Shown here piece by piece: positions 1-31,077 of a stretch of 64,000 nt of DNA. The translations under genes were made by a program, and so were the position numbers. Below the pieces are notes generated by a model. That model made no database searches. It was not told the DNA's origin and saw only the letters and a program-made list of their open reading frames with translations. Numbering within the stretch: position 1 is the stretch's first letter; each line of letters opens with the position of its first letter. The DNA is from Todiramphus chloris collaris (taxonomy: Eukaryota; Chordata; Aves; Coraciiformes; Alcedinidae), in contig JANVCC010000174.1 of NCBI GenBank assembly GCA_025345505.1, positions 2,909,797 to 2,973,796 on the forward strand, written 5' to 3'.

Positions 1-3000
1 TCTCTAACAACTCCTCCTTCCTTCCTGACTTCAGTTCGTAGTTTGAAGCATCTCATCCTGTGGCTAGAGAAGACCAGCTGGAGCCCGATGCTTAACAGTG
101 TCCTTCCGTGGCTATAGTTAGGCATGGTAGCCACGAGGCTACCCAAGCATAAAGGCAAACAGGCACCCTCCATTTCACATTGAAATGATCAGTTAGGCTT
201 GTCTCTGTTGTGTGGGAAGTGTCCCCTGTGCCACCACAGTGTCCTATAGACTCTCCTGCCTGCATGAGTTGGCCAAAGAAAACCCCAGAGCTGCTGCTGC
301 TGCTTCTGCAGCCAGCCTGAGTGCAAGCGAGCACGCTGGCTGTCGGGGTGTTGTTGCAGGACACCTCTTTAGCAAGGGAAGAGCTTGAGCAATATATGTG
401 CCCAGGTTTTTACAAGCCCTTGCTTGAAGGACCAGAACTGCTGGACCAAATATTTGCAAAATGATGGATTGTGGTGATGGTCGACCTGCAAAGTGACACG
501 GGCATCATCCCTCTCCTTTCTCGTACGCGTGCACTAGCCTCTTATCTGCTGCAGCCTCCTGGAGAAGCTGGTCTTGGTGGGGTGAACTGCAGTCCAGGCA
601 GCAGCTGCTCGCTGCAGCGAGGTGAGGAGGAGGGTCAGGAGCAATACAGAAGGCAGGTGCCAGGCTCTTTCACATCCCTCATGTGCACCCATGCGAGCGT
701 GGAACGCGACTCAGCAGTGGGAGGCTGAGTGTCACACGCTCATGCTCGGGTGCCTCGCTCTTTGCTCTTGTCCCCACAGAGCACGCCGTCCTTTTCGTCT
801 GCAGATGATGTATTTTTGTGTCCTGGATCTTCATTTTGTTTGTCCGTGGCTTCCTTTCCGTGTTGCTGCAGAGCCTTTATCTGGGGTGCACAAGACAGGA
901 TGGTGAAAGAGGATTTCCATATCAGTGGTGTGGGCTGGGCTGTGAGGAAGCCACTATGATAGGCACGATCTGGCTTAATGTATATGCGGGCAGCGGGGGA
1001 ACCAGGCTCTCTGCAGCCACTTCAGCTTGGATAGGGATGGCCTAGACTAACCTTGACTGCTGGAAGGATCACTGAGGCAAGGAGCTGTGAAATCAGCATC
1101 TCCCTTGAGCTGTTGGCCCCTTTAGACCTGTTGATCTGCCTCCATCTTTTCTGAAGCTAGGGTGAGCTGTGTCTCTCAACCTGGAGCTGAAAGGTCCAGG
1201 TAGAAATGCCACAGGCGTGTGATTGAGTGAGTGTCAGAAATGGGAAGGCTGCTGTGCCAAAGGGCCTTGCTGAACTGTCAGCAGGAAATCACGAGTAGCT
1301 GGATGTGGATGCAGCAGAATGGGAGGGGAACCTTGCTTGACTCACTAGTCACACTCTTCTTACGTTGAATGAGGGGCTTCTGTGCCTGCACTTCTCACTG
1401 CAGGCTTTGAACCTGAAGGCAGCTCGGAGAAGGACTTGGCTCCACCTTTACTGGTCCAAACTGTAGCCAGGTCAGTGAGGGGAGCTGTTCCTGCCCGCGC
1501 CTGGAGCGATGCTGCCAGAGATGGAGGAGGACGGGCTGCAGCTGGGTGCTTTGGTTTGTGTCGGGGAGATCCGAGCAAAGAGTGGGATCTGTTTCTGAAG
1601 TGGAAAGAGCATCAGTCAAAATGCTAATTTTAGCAGTTTCACATCAGAGCAGAGAAGAGTGAACCTTTGCAGACTTTGCAAAGCCAAGGATCTGGCACCG
1701 CAGACAGGTACCAAGTCATCTGGATGATGTGTTTGCCTGTGCATCCATCCCAGGCAGAGGAGCTGATGCGTAGCCATAACTGGCTGCTATTTATGTGATG
1801 GGAGATTTTCGTGGTATTTATTTGTCCTTGGAGTGATTTCTCTCTGTTCTGATGTTGGCCAGACTTAACCAGCTATCTGTTTTCTTAGGCAAAGTCATCG
1901 GTTTAGGCACCGAACCAACTTGAAACCCTTTGCTAAGAGACTGTGGCAGATCACGGCTGCGTTGCTGCTTTGAGGAGGTGGAGGGGCTGGGGTGGATGGC
2001 TCAGAAGATGAATGAATGGGACAGTGCTTGAAGAGAGGGAGGTGTGCCAATGGCAAGCATGGACTGGAATAATTTAGATAAAGGGACTGAATCACAGGGA
2101 GTAGATGAGTGCAGAATCTTGCATGTGTCAGGGAGATAGGACAGCTGTGCATTTATACTAATTAACAATTAATGCCAGCAGAGGCTCCAGAGCCAGTAAA
2201 TGGAAACTGTCTGCACCAGCTCCCTGCCAGGAGGGTATTGTCTGCTCCTGTTTTTGTCAGGCCTGCAGGAGAGAGCTCCGGGTGTGCTCTCGCTGCTCTC
2301 CCTGGGTTCTGCGTCTCCTCTCCCCGCTTCAGCCAAAGCCACCCCGTCCCCCAGGATGGCAGCGGTGGGTCTGTCCAGCCAGGTCTGCAGGAGCAGGACT
2401 GAAACTGGAATTAAATGACTAACTGGTCAGAGGCCACTGCTAATCCCAAACTAAACCCAGTGTCTCTGAGACCGCTCTGCCCAGTGCGCTTGCAAGTGAC
2501 ATTTATGGGCAAGCTCTTCTGAAGAGCTTTGCGGATGAAACCATTTCTGACGGCGGTATTCGAGTTTCAACCCAGAACGTGGGTGGCGAATGAAAACCTC
2601 CCTTTGAAGGTGGCACAGAGGAGCGTTATGCCCGCGGCTGCTCGGCAGCTCAAGGCAGCTCTGCTTTGCTTTTCCTGAAGGTCACCATCACCCAACGGGC
2701 AGAGGAGGAGGCTGAGGTTTCCACTGCTGCAGCCAAGGCTGTTTCACACCCGCTCTGCGCAAACATCAGCGGCACATCCTGCAGAAGGGAGGTGGGCTGG
2801 GGATGACCTCGGGAAGGACCGGCCTTGAGACCGTTCGGTGTCTCCAACCCCTCTGCTCAGGGTCAGCAACCAGTCCCTCTGCTCTTCCCTCTTGTTTGTG
2901 CTGTTCCTTGTCTTCTAGGGTTGGAGTAAACAGCCCTGCTGGTGGGAGCAGGCCAGGCTCTCTGCATAAACACCTTGCTTGCCTCGAGTGGACTCTTTGT

Positions 3001-4680
3001 GCTGGTGGTGGGAACTTGGGTTTGTGCAAAAGTTGGCCTCTCTAAGTGAGCCAAAGGATGTTAGACATCTGAATTCTACTGCCATTTGGTGAAAATAAGA
3101 TGGGTACCTTCTTGGAGGAAGTAGTCAACCATTCTCACCGGAGTGAGAGCCCTGTTAGGAAGACACCCTGTGAATAAATAGGGAAGGAACCGAGCTGCTG
3201 CCTGTCCAAGTGGCTGTTGCACCCCAGAGTGCAGAGCAGGATTCTGTACCTGCCGTGGAAATGGGTGTACTGATGTAGAAAGGCAGTGAGGATTTTGTGC
3301 CTGTATGTGTGTGTTTGTTTTAAAGCTGTTTACAGAAGTCTTGGGGGATATTAGATGATGTGCCCTGGCACGGTTAGCTGTCATAATGCTAATTGCTTCA
3401 GGAAAATGAAAATATTTACCTGTGTGTAGAACCGAATAGATTTGCAGGGTATATTTATTGAGTACACTCCCTGGAGGCTGAGGTTGGTGTAATGAGTCTT
3501 CTGCTGGGGGGTTGAACTGAACCAGACTAGAACCAGCAAAAGAGGAAGCTGCTGCAGCTCTGTCGGGTTTAGGAAATGCTTTGTATGCAGCCCTGCCTGT
3601 GTAGAACTGCTACCAGCAAAGATGTGAACGCTAATAATTCCATAAGGAAACATCTTGGAACCAACAGCAGCCTTGCTATATAGAAAATGCAAGTTGCTGA
3701 ATCAAGCCTTAATGTCGCAGGACAAGGATAACCCCTCCTCGACTAACATGGAATTGCTTGTTTACATCTTCCTTTCTCTGCTGGAAGGAGCTTCAGTGGG
3801 TGATTTGCTTGGCTGCCTCCAAGGGCAGGGTCTGCATCCTGCTTTTCCTTCCCTGTGATGGGAGGAAGGGGGTTAACTCTGGCTGGGGAACCTGGGGAGG
3901 GGGGGGTTGTCCATCTGCCCTGTATCAACAACATCTCCTGGGAACACTGACCTTAGCCCCTGGCTAGTCTCGAGAGGCTGTGGCATAGCAGAAGGGAAAT
4001 CTGGTGGCTGTTGGTCCCCTCCTCCTCTTTTTCCAGTTTCTTGAAGCACCTCGGCTTGCTGCGTTGGAGTTTGCGTTGAACCAAACCGTGCTCACCACAC
4101 ACGAAGCGTGTAGGCGTTGTCTCTTGAGCCACATCTGCTTTGATCCTCTCCAAGCTTAACAAAAAAAACAAGAAGTTTTTTACCGTTACAAATGCTCCAC
4201 GTTCTCTTCTCTTGCTGATGTTGGGCTGAGTTGGCCTTCACACCCCAGCGCTGGAGGGGCTGGGTTCTCTGGGGGTCCCCAAGAGGAGCTCAGTGAAACC
4301 CTGGGCAGATGCTGTTCCCAAGCCCCGTGGTGATGGCTTTCAAGTCTCCCGTGGTGACTCTGGCTCTCAAACATGCAGCATTCTGGGGTAGACAGCCCGT
4401 GTCTGCTGGGCTCCCAGTCTCAGCAGCCAGCTTGTTCCCCTGGTGGCTTTCTCTTCTGCGCGTTGTGCCTTCCTTGAGCTGTGCCAGAGAAGGGGAAAAA
4501 GAAAAAGAGGTGATCTGGAATAACTCTGGGACCTCACATAGGAGATTTATTGTTCACCTAAAGGTTAAAGGATCTGAGAGGCCAGCACAGCCACACAAGT
4601 GGTGGCTGGGAGCTGTGTGCCTCTGTGATACCTCAGGCAGTCGTTTCCAAGAGCTGGTGGATCTGGAAGCTGGCACCCTG

Positions 4681-4703
4681 CCCCCCCCCCCCCCCCCCCC
4701 CCC
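4681..4703. repeat. Poly-C homopolymer (23 C)
   Basis: An unbroken run of 23 cytosines. Length in such runs is unreliable in assemblies, and any reading frame crossing it should be distrusted. Confidence 0.9.
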
Positions 4704-5179
4704 ATGCCATGTTCACTGGCCTCAGAATCATTTCAAGGGTATCATTCCAGGTATGGTGCTTTTTATCCCATGGGATGTCTGCTGGAGTTGTTTAGAATAC
4801 TGGGATTTCCCAGCTAGGCTTTTAAAAATGCCTTCTTTTATAGATTGCTGAGGGTGTAGCTGCGTTGCTCAACTGTTTGTTCTGCTTTGTGCTCTTTTAT
4901 CCCAGGACAGGGGCACAAGGATGCATTCCAGCAGAAGAAAGCATTCCTGCTCATGTTAAGGAGGAAATGAGTAATACCGTATGGAAACAACAACTCTTTA
5001 GTAACTAAAGAGAAATTATTTGATAATTCTTAACACTGAGGAAGGTTTCCTACTGCAGAGCTGCTGCTGGAACGCTGCTCCCACCCTCGGGCATGTTTTG
5101 AAGGCAGAGGTTCCTGTATCTGACTTACCTGGGGAGCTGTGCCACCACCATTGCTTGTCGTGGCACCTGCAGGCTCAGG

Positions 5180-5512
5180 AATCATAGAAGAGGTTGGAAG
5201 GGACCTCTGGAGATCATCGAGTCCAACCCCCCCTGCCAGAGCAAGATCACCCAGGGCAGCCCACACAGGAACAGAGCCAGGGGGGGCTGGAAAGGCTCTA
5301 GAGGAGACTCCACAGCCTCTCTGGGCAGCCTGGGCCAGGCTCTGCCACCCTCACAGTGAAGAAGTTCCTGCTTATGTTGAGGTGGAACCTTCTGTGCACA
5401 AGTTTATACCCACTGTTCCTTGCCCTATTGCTGGGCACTGCAGAAAAGAGACTGGCCCCCTCCATTTGACACCCACCCTGCAGATATTGATAGACATTAG
5501 TAAGACCCCCAA
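5180..5512 (-). mobile_element. CR1 LINE 3' fragment
   Basis: The left end, read as ATCATAGAAGAGGTTGGAAG, is the complement of a CR1 3' terminus. It is followed by the usual 'gacctctggagatcatcgag' and 'ctgggcagcctgggccaggc' blocks. It is 5'-truncated, as most CR1 copies are. The same subfamily recurs in the opposite direction at 25,098-25,637, sharing the block around 'cagatattgatagacatt'. Confidence 0.85.
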
Positions 5513-8500
5513 GGATAAGGGAGGATCTGTAGATCCTCAAGTGAGCAGGGCACAGACTGGCATCTACCGAAGGAGGGATCTTGCACCTTCCCCAGAAGGA
5601 AAGTGGTGCTGAGGACCGCGTCGGTGACCACCACCCTTACGGCACCCTTAGTCATGATGGGCTTTCTGGTGCTCTCTCAGCCTGGCCCAACCCTACCCAG
5701 AGCCCTCTCCCACCCCGCAGAGTCCCTCCTAGCCAGCCCTTTCTGTCAGTCTGTGTCGAGGACTTAGCAGCACTCCGTTTTCTAGCTGTTTATTTTAATA
5801 AACGTCTTTGTGTAGCTTTGGATCCTGAAAGGCACCGGTGGGTGGCTTTTTCATTTAAATCTGGTTTTTAGGTGGATTGAACGATGGAAGGGAAAGGCGT
5901 TTCTCTGCAGGATTGATGCCTGGAGTGGTGTGTGTTTACTTGGAGCGGTAGGGATGAAAAGTTGTTAGATCCCCACTTTTATTTAAAGCAGTTCTTCATG
6001 GGTGACTTCGCTCTGCAAAAAGCAGTAACAATTGAGCAGCTGCCAGAATGACCTACTGCATGAGAAAGCTCATGATTTGCTGCCATCAAAATTAATATAT
6101 TAATATTATTATTATATTAATAATGTGCTTGGGTTGGGTTTTTTTTCCTCCCTTCTATGGTGGGGATTTGGGTTGGATTCGCTTTATTTGCTTGCTTTTT
6201 TGCAGATCTTCCTTTAAGGGTCTCCCTGGAAGCCCAGGGTTCACCAATGAGCTCCTCCAGCACACATCTGGAGCTGGGGGGCTGGTGAAGGCTGCTTGCA
6301 GGTTTTGTGTGTCACTGGTGTGTGGGTCAGTGCTTTCTTCTTGTCTGCTCTGTTGTGGGTTGGTTTTGCTTACCAGCAAATGTACTCCAGTAAAAACCAT
6401 CATGTAAAACAGCTCTGCAGATGCTTCTGCAAGTGCAGCTTACTCCAGGCCAGGAGAAAAACAAAGTGTATTGATAAAACCACCTTGGGCTGTGTGGTGG
6501 CCGTGGCAGTTGTGCCTTTACCCACAGGATGAAGAGCAGAAAGCTTCAGAGCAGGCAGGCTCGTGGTGTACGCTGAGGAGGATGGGGCAGCCTTCACAAA
6601 CCAGAGCCTGAAAGTTCAGTTTTGACTGCTTTTGCTGTTGTTTTTTCACTCCGCTGTTTAGAGGAGTGAGCTGGGTCCTGGAGATAGGTGTGCCAGAATT
6701 CCCTGCGAGTGGGAGAAGTGGGCTTGGAGTCGTGGGTTTGGCAAATTCCAACCTTCTGGGTTTTGCAAATTCCTGGGTAGTCCGGGCAGAAAAAGCTCCA
6801 GGGAGCAGATGCTCCATTTCAGGACCAGAATTCCCAAACGGAGATGACCATGAATTTGAAACTACCCCTTGGATGCCCCAGGCTTGTTGTGTCTTCCCTG
6901 GCTGAAGAAGGCAGCCTGGGCATGGTAGTGCCAAGCAGTACGGTCGTGTCCATACCCACCTCTCTGAAGATAAGCTCTGCAAGGAGGTTTTCTTTGTTCT
7001 GGAAATTCATGGGAGAAGTGCCTATCCTTGCAGAGGGCTTTTTCCCCTTTTTTCTTTTAAAATTTCCTCCTCTTATTTTTTTTTTCTTCTCTGATGAATT
7101 TGGAAATTGCTTTTCCTCCCTCTTCTGTTTGCAAGTGCTGCAAGGGTTTCCTCCTCAGCACGTTGTTTGTGCTTTTTGCAAGCCAAACAACAAGCTGTCT
7201 GTGTACGAACTGGTTCCTGTCCAAGCGGTGGGAGTCATTAAGGGAAAGGGTGTTTAGCATTTAGGTTTCTGTTTAGTGACACAAAGACAACATCAAAGTT
7301 GCCAGAGCCCCAGATTTGCCCCCGAGAGACTCTGGTTATACAGGCTGTCCCACCCTGGAGTGTTTGTAAGTGGCCCCTGCTATTCCCTCATAGGATTTCA
7401 TTGAGAAAAAGATGCTGAGAGGGGATTGATGCCAATTGATTTTGTAGCTGTGGTGGAAAAGGAAGAGGGATGTGGTCCTCCCTTCCCAAGCACTCATCCT
7501 TCTACATGGTGGGGGGGGGGGGTTGGACATATGGTCCTTTAGTACCTGTTGTTTGTATTTTCCCATTGCCTTGGATGCTGGAAGATTTACAGCCCCGACA
7601 CCTCTGCCCTCTTCCCGACACCGGGTTCTCAGCATCACCCCGGACTGGCTCCAGCTGCAGTCTGACATCGATGGCCAACAACTACTTCCATGGGATCCTT
7701 GAGGGGAGGTCTGGGGGTGTGTGGTTCCTGTCCTCAGCCTTTGAGGAGTGCCACTGCTCTCAGGCTGAGCAGGATCTTCTTGGAACCGATGTGCGCTCGC
7801 GGCTGTGGGTACGTGCCTCCAAGAGCTCCCATCCCGCTGTTTTCCCGGAGATGCTTCCGTAGGGTTTTCCTGCTGTGCTTTGCCTAGCAATCTTGGGCTG
7901 GTTTGAGTGCCATTAGGCATTCAGCAGGAACGTTTTGCCTGGCCCTCGGCGGCTTCGCGTCGTCCCTGAGCTCCATTAAGCTCCATTAAAGGTCTTGGTT
8001 CCCGTGCCGGTAGCGGTTTTGCGGCACAGTTCAGTGCGGGGCCCTCCAGAAAGTGGATTTATGAACGGGTGTCACTCTCGTGATGTCAGGAACACAAGGC
8101 TTGGAAACGCTGGGATTCCTGTTTACCATCTGTTTCCATGGCCCTTCCCTAACAGCCCTCTCCTCCTCCAGAATTCAAGGATCTTTAATCAAAACTGTTT
8201 GGCTTGCGGTGGGAGGGAGGAAATCCCAAATCGTGGAGGAGATGGTGACATTTCTTGACCTTTTCTCTGTGTATCTGGGAGACAAACAGGCTCGGATGAG
8301 CGTGCCTGTGCTTGTAGGCTTAGTCTTTGGGGGTATTTCCTAACACAGGCACTCAGCGAGATGCTGGGCTACGCGTTTCCCTCCAACCCTTGAGATAAAC
8401 TTGCAGACCCTTGAGGGGGGGGGACACACGGTGCATTAGCTCATCTGGCCCACAGACATCTGTAGACAACACCAAAAAGAGAGCTTACAAAATGTTTCTG

Positions 8501-9941
8501 CAGATGAGAACCCACATTTCGCTTTGCCTGGCGAATGAAGTGTTGTAGTTTTGAGTCGTTTGGATCAGAGTGGTGCCTCGGACCTGTCTGTGCAGGAGCT
8601 CTTATGACGTCGTCCTTTACCCTGAAGGGAGTTTGGAGCATGCAGCTTGTTCTCATGCCCTTGGTGCTGCCCAGAAAGGTTCAAGAAACCAGCTTGGTTA
8701 TCAGGCAGTGGCTCATCTTCTCCTCTGCGCCCTTGGAAAAACGTTACAGCGGTCCCATGGCAGAAACATCTCCTGGAGCGTCATCTAAAAGCAAGCAAGA
8801 CTTTCAGAACTGAATGACTCTCAGTTCAGGCTGCTCTTTGTGTGTGACTTGTGAGGTTACTCAAAAGAGCCTGGCATTTAGAAAGTGCAATTTCAGTGGC
8901 TTCTGAAGAATCGAGCCTTAAAGCTGGTGCCACATGGGGAACCGTTGGTCTAGTGTGCGTATTCAGCACGCATTAAAGCCTGGGGAAACACCAGGTCTTG
9001 AGATTCCATCAAAAAAAAAAGACTCGCTCGAGACTGATAGCATCAGAAATGAGGTCAGTGGCTGGTTTGATGACTCTGAAAACACAAAGATGACATTGAA
9101 GGAGCGCGCAATGTGATGACACATTTTTCCCCTTAGGGTGAGCTGTCTCTCTTCCCCTTCGGTAGGATGCCCTGTGACACCCCTGCATCAGCTGCACCAA
9201 CGCTTTCCAGCAGCGTGCAAAGCCCCTTTGCAGTTGCTTCCCTGGCCGTGGGCTGGTCCTGGGTGGAGATCTTCACTCTGGACACAGCAATCGTGGAACG
9301 GTGGTGTGGTTGGGGTCATTTCCTTCTGTGCTCTTGGGAAAGGTGGCTGTGGCACCTTGAGCTGGGGCAAACTCAATCTAAAAAGCAGCTGCTGCACCTG
9401 AAGTTGAAGAGTCAAAGCTGGAGCAGATGTGTTGCCTGCTGTGGGTTGGGTGAAGAGGGAGAGCCAGAAACATGCTTGCCCTTCGTTGTGTTTGCACCCG
9501 TGCTTAGGAAACCCGGCACAAGGACTCGTTCCTGCTGCACCGTGTTGCAGAGCAGAGCATGCCCTTCCTTCCAGACAGTCCCAAAGGGAAGCCTTCCTCC
9601 TCTCCAGCTCTGGGGGGCCTCTCTTTGTAACAGACTTTAAACGGAGGAGAGCAAAGCCCTGGGGCTTGTGTTCTTGCTGGGGGGGAACAAGAGGTTTAGT
9701 GCCTTTGATATTGGAGCTTTTTCTGGTTTGTTTGTGTGCTCTTCATGCTTTTGTCTGATCTGAGGGAGAAAAAGCCCTTTGGGAAAGAGACCTCTATTGA
9801 TGGCTGACTGAGAAGACCTGCTCCGTGGTAACATCTGGATGGAGGGGTTTTCTGAGTGGCAGCTGTTACTGTGACGTGGTGGGGAGCAAGGGGGGTGAGC
9901 TGCTGGGTGGGACTGGGGCTTCGTGCCCACCTCACAGGTAG

Positions 9942-27371
<17,430 letters not shown>

Positions 27372-27758
27372 AGGAGCCGGAGGTGAGCTGTGTGGAGGCT
27401 GCTCCCCGTGAGGACCTCAGAGTGTCACCACGGGCTGGTTACGCTGCTTGTGATCCCAGGGAAGGCAGCTGGGGATGGCATTTGCCAGCTGCTGATGGGA
27501 GAACAGGGGGGGAAACTGGGTAATGAGATCTCGCCAGGGAAACACATTGCCAGTGTTCCCAGCACGGGAGGGAGAGGTGCTTTTTTGGGCTGTTCTGTCA
27601 GGAAGCTGTCAGACGTGGAGAACAAGCCTGTGCCCTAGGAGAGACTTCACACGCTGGGATCATCTCAGCTCTGTAACCTCATCAACGTGCTTCCCCCTGG
27701 TTATAAACCACACCACCCTTCTTCCTTCTTGTTTTGGAATGCAGGATTGACAGTGTTT

Positions 27759-27858
27759 NNNNNNNNNNNNNNNNNNNNNNNNNNNNNNNNNNNNNNNNNN
27801 NNNNNNNNNNNNNNNNNNNNNNNNNNNNNNNNNNNNNNNNNNNNNNNNNNNNNNNNNN
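27759..27858. other. Assembly gap of exactly 100 N
   Basis: One hundred Ns, usually a placeholder for unknown size, followed directly by a run of 15 T. The break lies in the probable 3' UTR, not in coding sequence. Confidence 0.99.
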
Positions 27859-28998
27859 TTTTTTTTTTTTTTTAATTTAAGATTCTTCTTTTTTACACAC
27901 CAATTGTTAAAAGGAATGGAAATGACTATCTGCTGAGGAGCTTTCCCAGGGTTGCCCGCTTTGGGTGTTAGTACAATGTTAGCACACTTCAGTGTTTTCA
28001 TTAGGTCAATCATTTCTAAGCCAAAAGTGTTTGAAGATTATATCCTGGAGTAACTTTGCTGCCAGCAAGGGCGAGAACCAGAGAGCAGTGCCTGGACCCA
28101 GGTATTTGCACCTCGGTCAGTTCTTCTCCTCGTGCTTCCTTCTGGCTGTACCAGTTGTAGGTTTGTCTGCAGCCCTGCCCAAAGCACACGGAGCAATCCC
28201 TGCTGCTGTGGTACAGCAGATGCTTGTGTGTGTGTGTGTGTCCCTGAGAGCCTGCCAGCTGCCCTGCACGGGGGGTTCCCAGCAGAACACAGAGACAGAG
28301 CTGAGCATCTCCATCTCTGACAGCGTAGCCCTGAATGTTGAGCTGCTAAGTGAGCTCCCAGGTAGCTGGTGGGTGCTGCCGAGTAGGAGAGAGGCTTTGA
28401 CTGTGCGCTGTGCCTTTAGCCACCCCTAGGAGCAGCCTAGGATACTAATCTGAGCTGAACTTTTTGAGCTGAGCCCCTCTAAGCTTCATGCAGCTCTGCC
28501 ATTACCTTGCTGTATGACCTCTTTATTTTTCCCCCTGCAACTCTGTGACAAAGCAAGTGTTGCATCTGCTGAGGAGGGCTGATGTAGGAGTGTTTCTGGC
28601 TTGAAGATGAGTGTGTCACTGAGCAGAGTATTCCAGCTCTGTTGATAAGTCTTGGCTTGAGACTGCCCGTGCCTCCTGCCGTTCCAGCCCTAAGGCTTGC
28701 AAAGAGTCCTGCCAAAGAACCCCTTCATCAGTGCCTGACAGTGGGCTCTCTGGGGAGCCTGGGGTCTCAGTGCCAGTGCCTGAACCTCCAAAGCACACGT
28801 GGGGCTGATGTCAAAGTCCTCCCAGGTCTCTGGACTTGCTGCATGGTTGGGGTGTTAGTGCCTGGAGTGCCAGCTCCAAGTGTTGAGCAGAAGAGATTGA
28901 ACAAAAGCACAATGACATACCTTGGCTGTACTTCCTGGCTGGTCTTCCTGGTCCCTTGTCGTAGGGACAGGAGAACTGTTTATTTTTATTGCACTTTT

Positions 28999-29004
28999 AA
29001 TAAA
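28999..29004 (+). terminator. Candidate poly(A) signal of the SHP-family gene
   Basis: AATAAA in the context ttttaataaacgttg, 1.6 kb after the stop codon, with T-rich sequence within 40 bp downstream. No closer good signal was noticed after the stop. Confidence 0.45.
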
Positions 29005-30377
29005 CGTTGAATATTCTCAAGGCTTTTTTTTTTTTTCCTTTTCCTTTCTTTTTAAGTACTTTGCTTTTGGGGAACGTGACTGGCGGTTGGGTGGGGACAG
29101 TGGGGCATCCTCAGTGTCTCCCATCACTGAACTCGAGGGTTTCACTTGCTTTGAGTCTTCCTGACTGGCTGCTAGGAACAATTGGAACTGTGGCAACATC
29201 TCTGGGGCCCGTTTGCCACCATAACAAAAGATTTTATGAGGATGATCTCCCTCCCCTGCCCTTAGATCTCATTGGTGGGAGTGGAATGGTAGTGAAGATG
29301 TAATGACAAAGCACTTAATCTGTAGTAGTGCCTATTTGTTGGGCTTAGTCCCAACTGCACCTTGAGTAAAATAGAAGTGCCTTCTCTGTCTCGGTGAGTC
29401 TCTTTTGCCCAGAACACACTTCAGTTGGTGCTGTGAAGATACCCTGTCAGTGGGGGAATGGACAGGGTGATGCCAGTGGGAATCCCTGTCCAGCCCAGTG
29501 ACTTTGGCAGAAGCTGTTGCAGTGCCTGGAGTCGTTCCTGCAGCCCTGTGACTGGCACAGATAGTACCAGCTGAGCAACAAAGCCCTGGCAGATGCAGCA
29601 TGAGCAGCAGCTTTCCACAGAAGTTTTCCATAGCAACAGTCTTGAGTCGCTTCTGTCGCTGCGTCATCCTTTTCTAGTTCAAATTGGATTTTCTGGAAGG
29701 GGAGACTGGAAGCATCTTTCATCCAGCCGGGAAGAAGCGAAAGATGAGAAGTCTTTGCAGCTTCTCATTTCTCAGGTTAAATCAGGTAAAAACAGAGGGG
29801 CTTTGCACATGGGCCAGCACTGCCTAGATGGTAGGAAGTATGAATTCCCAGGATAAAGGTGTCCAGGGGTGGAGGGCTGTACATCACTGGGACAGATGTG
29901 CCACTTGCCATGGAGCTGCCATGGTCTGGGACGGCAGCTGGACTCAGAACCACAAAGTAAACACCTCCAACTGCGAGTAAGAAGGGAAGCGTGGAGTAAG
30001 TGCTACAGATTGACACCTTGCATTGTATAAAACATAATTTAATCCATACACATATGGTACTTGCATACAATACTGTCTTACATCCATCTGTTGGAATAGA
30101 AAACAGTTAATTGTAAGGCACCTTCATCACGAAGGCTTCTGTGAATCACTGTCAGAAGATCACGGTGTCAAATAAAAATGTAGTGTAAGCAACTGGCCTG
30201 TGTCTTAATACTGACACATTTTAATATTAGGAGGGTAAAGCTGTCAAAAAGTGGGACTTCTCTCAGTTTTGGCAACAGCTTGCCTCTGAGCAGTGTGGAT
30301 GAAGTTTGCTGGTGAAGTGAGTGGAGGTGCCAGGTTCTGGAGTGCCTGGCAGAGCTCCCCCTCTGCCTTCAAAATCG

Positions 30378-30463
30378 CTTTCCAGGTAGGGATGAGTGAT
30401 TAGTTATTTGGATCTATACACTTTCCAGGTAGGGATGAGTGATCAGTTATTTGGATATATATC
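30378..30463. repeat. Two-copy tandem duplication, 43-bp unit
   Basis: The unit starting ctttccaggtagggatgagt occurs twice back to back with a 43-bp period and few differences (gattag/gatcag, gatcta/gatata). It lies between the phosphatase 3' UTR and RNF223. Confidence 0.85.
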
Positions 30464-30765
30464 TTCTTCTTAATTTATTTTTTTTAAGCATCTTCTTAGG
30501 AAAAGCGAGTAGCGTGGCTTGTCTGTGCTCCTCAAAGGCTCGTCGGGGTGGTGACACTTGGGTGGGGGGGACAGATCCGTGTTCTGTCAGCAGGAGGCAG
30601 CACTGGCACCTCCAACCTTCTGAAACACAAGGGAAACTTCAAGCCGGGTCTGCCCCAAGGATGATTTTTCCATCTGCTTGTACCACTTTGACATGTCTTT
30701 CCCTTCCCAATCCCAGTTCCTCTTAAGAATAATGATGTCGGTCCTTCAGTTTGCAAAGTTAGCCC

Positions 30766-30771
30766 TTTATT
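30766..30771 (-). terminator. Candidate poly(A) signal of RNF223
   Basis: TTTATT on the plus strand reads AATAAA on the minus strand, about 307 bp beyond the RNF223 stop codon. This would give a short 3' UTR. Confidence 0.55.
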
Positions 30772-31077
30772 CCCTACAGGAGTTCGAGGAACTGCACCCA
30801 CTGGCATCCGGGCAGCACAAGTGCTCCTAGAAACCTGGCTGGTGCTCTCAAAGCTCTGGTTTCCATGGAGAGGTTGGCAGCAGGATGCTGAGGCAGCTCC
30901 TGGAAGCACTCCTGGGTTGGAGACAGCTTGGCGGGAGGTGGCTGGGGGAGGAGGATGAGTGTGCAGGCAAAAAAGGAGTGTGGGGAGGGGGCCACGGGGG
31001 TCTGCCAGCCAACCAAGCAATGGTGTCAGGGCAGGGGGCCCCGGTCCTGCCCCCACAACGGGTGTGGGGAGGGAGCC

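Larger units (their letters stand above)
27372..29025 (+). other. Probable 3' UTR of the SHP-family gene
   Basis: Sequence after the stop runs without splice-like exons to an AATAAA at 28,999-29,004, which is followed by a T-rich stretch. It includes the assembly gap and a short (GT)n near 28,226-28,242. The extent is inferred from the signal only; another AATAAA lies near 30,169. Confidence 0.5.

Noticed and set aside
4309-4851. 180-codon plus-strand frame
   Set aside because: It runs through the 23-base C run (a poly-proline artefact) and matches no family.
5555-5830. GC-rich block ending in AATAAA, possible last exon of an upstream gene such as AGRN
   Set aside because: No frame shows laminin-G or EGF-like agrin sequence, and no acceptor with coding support was found.
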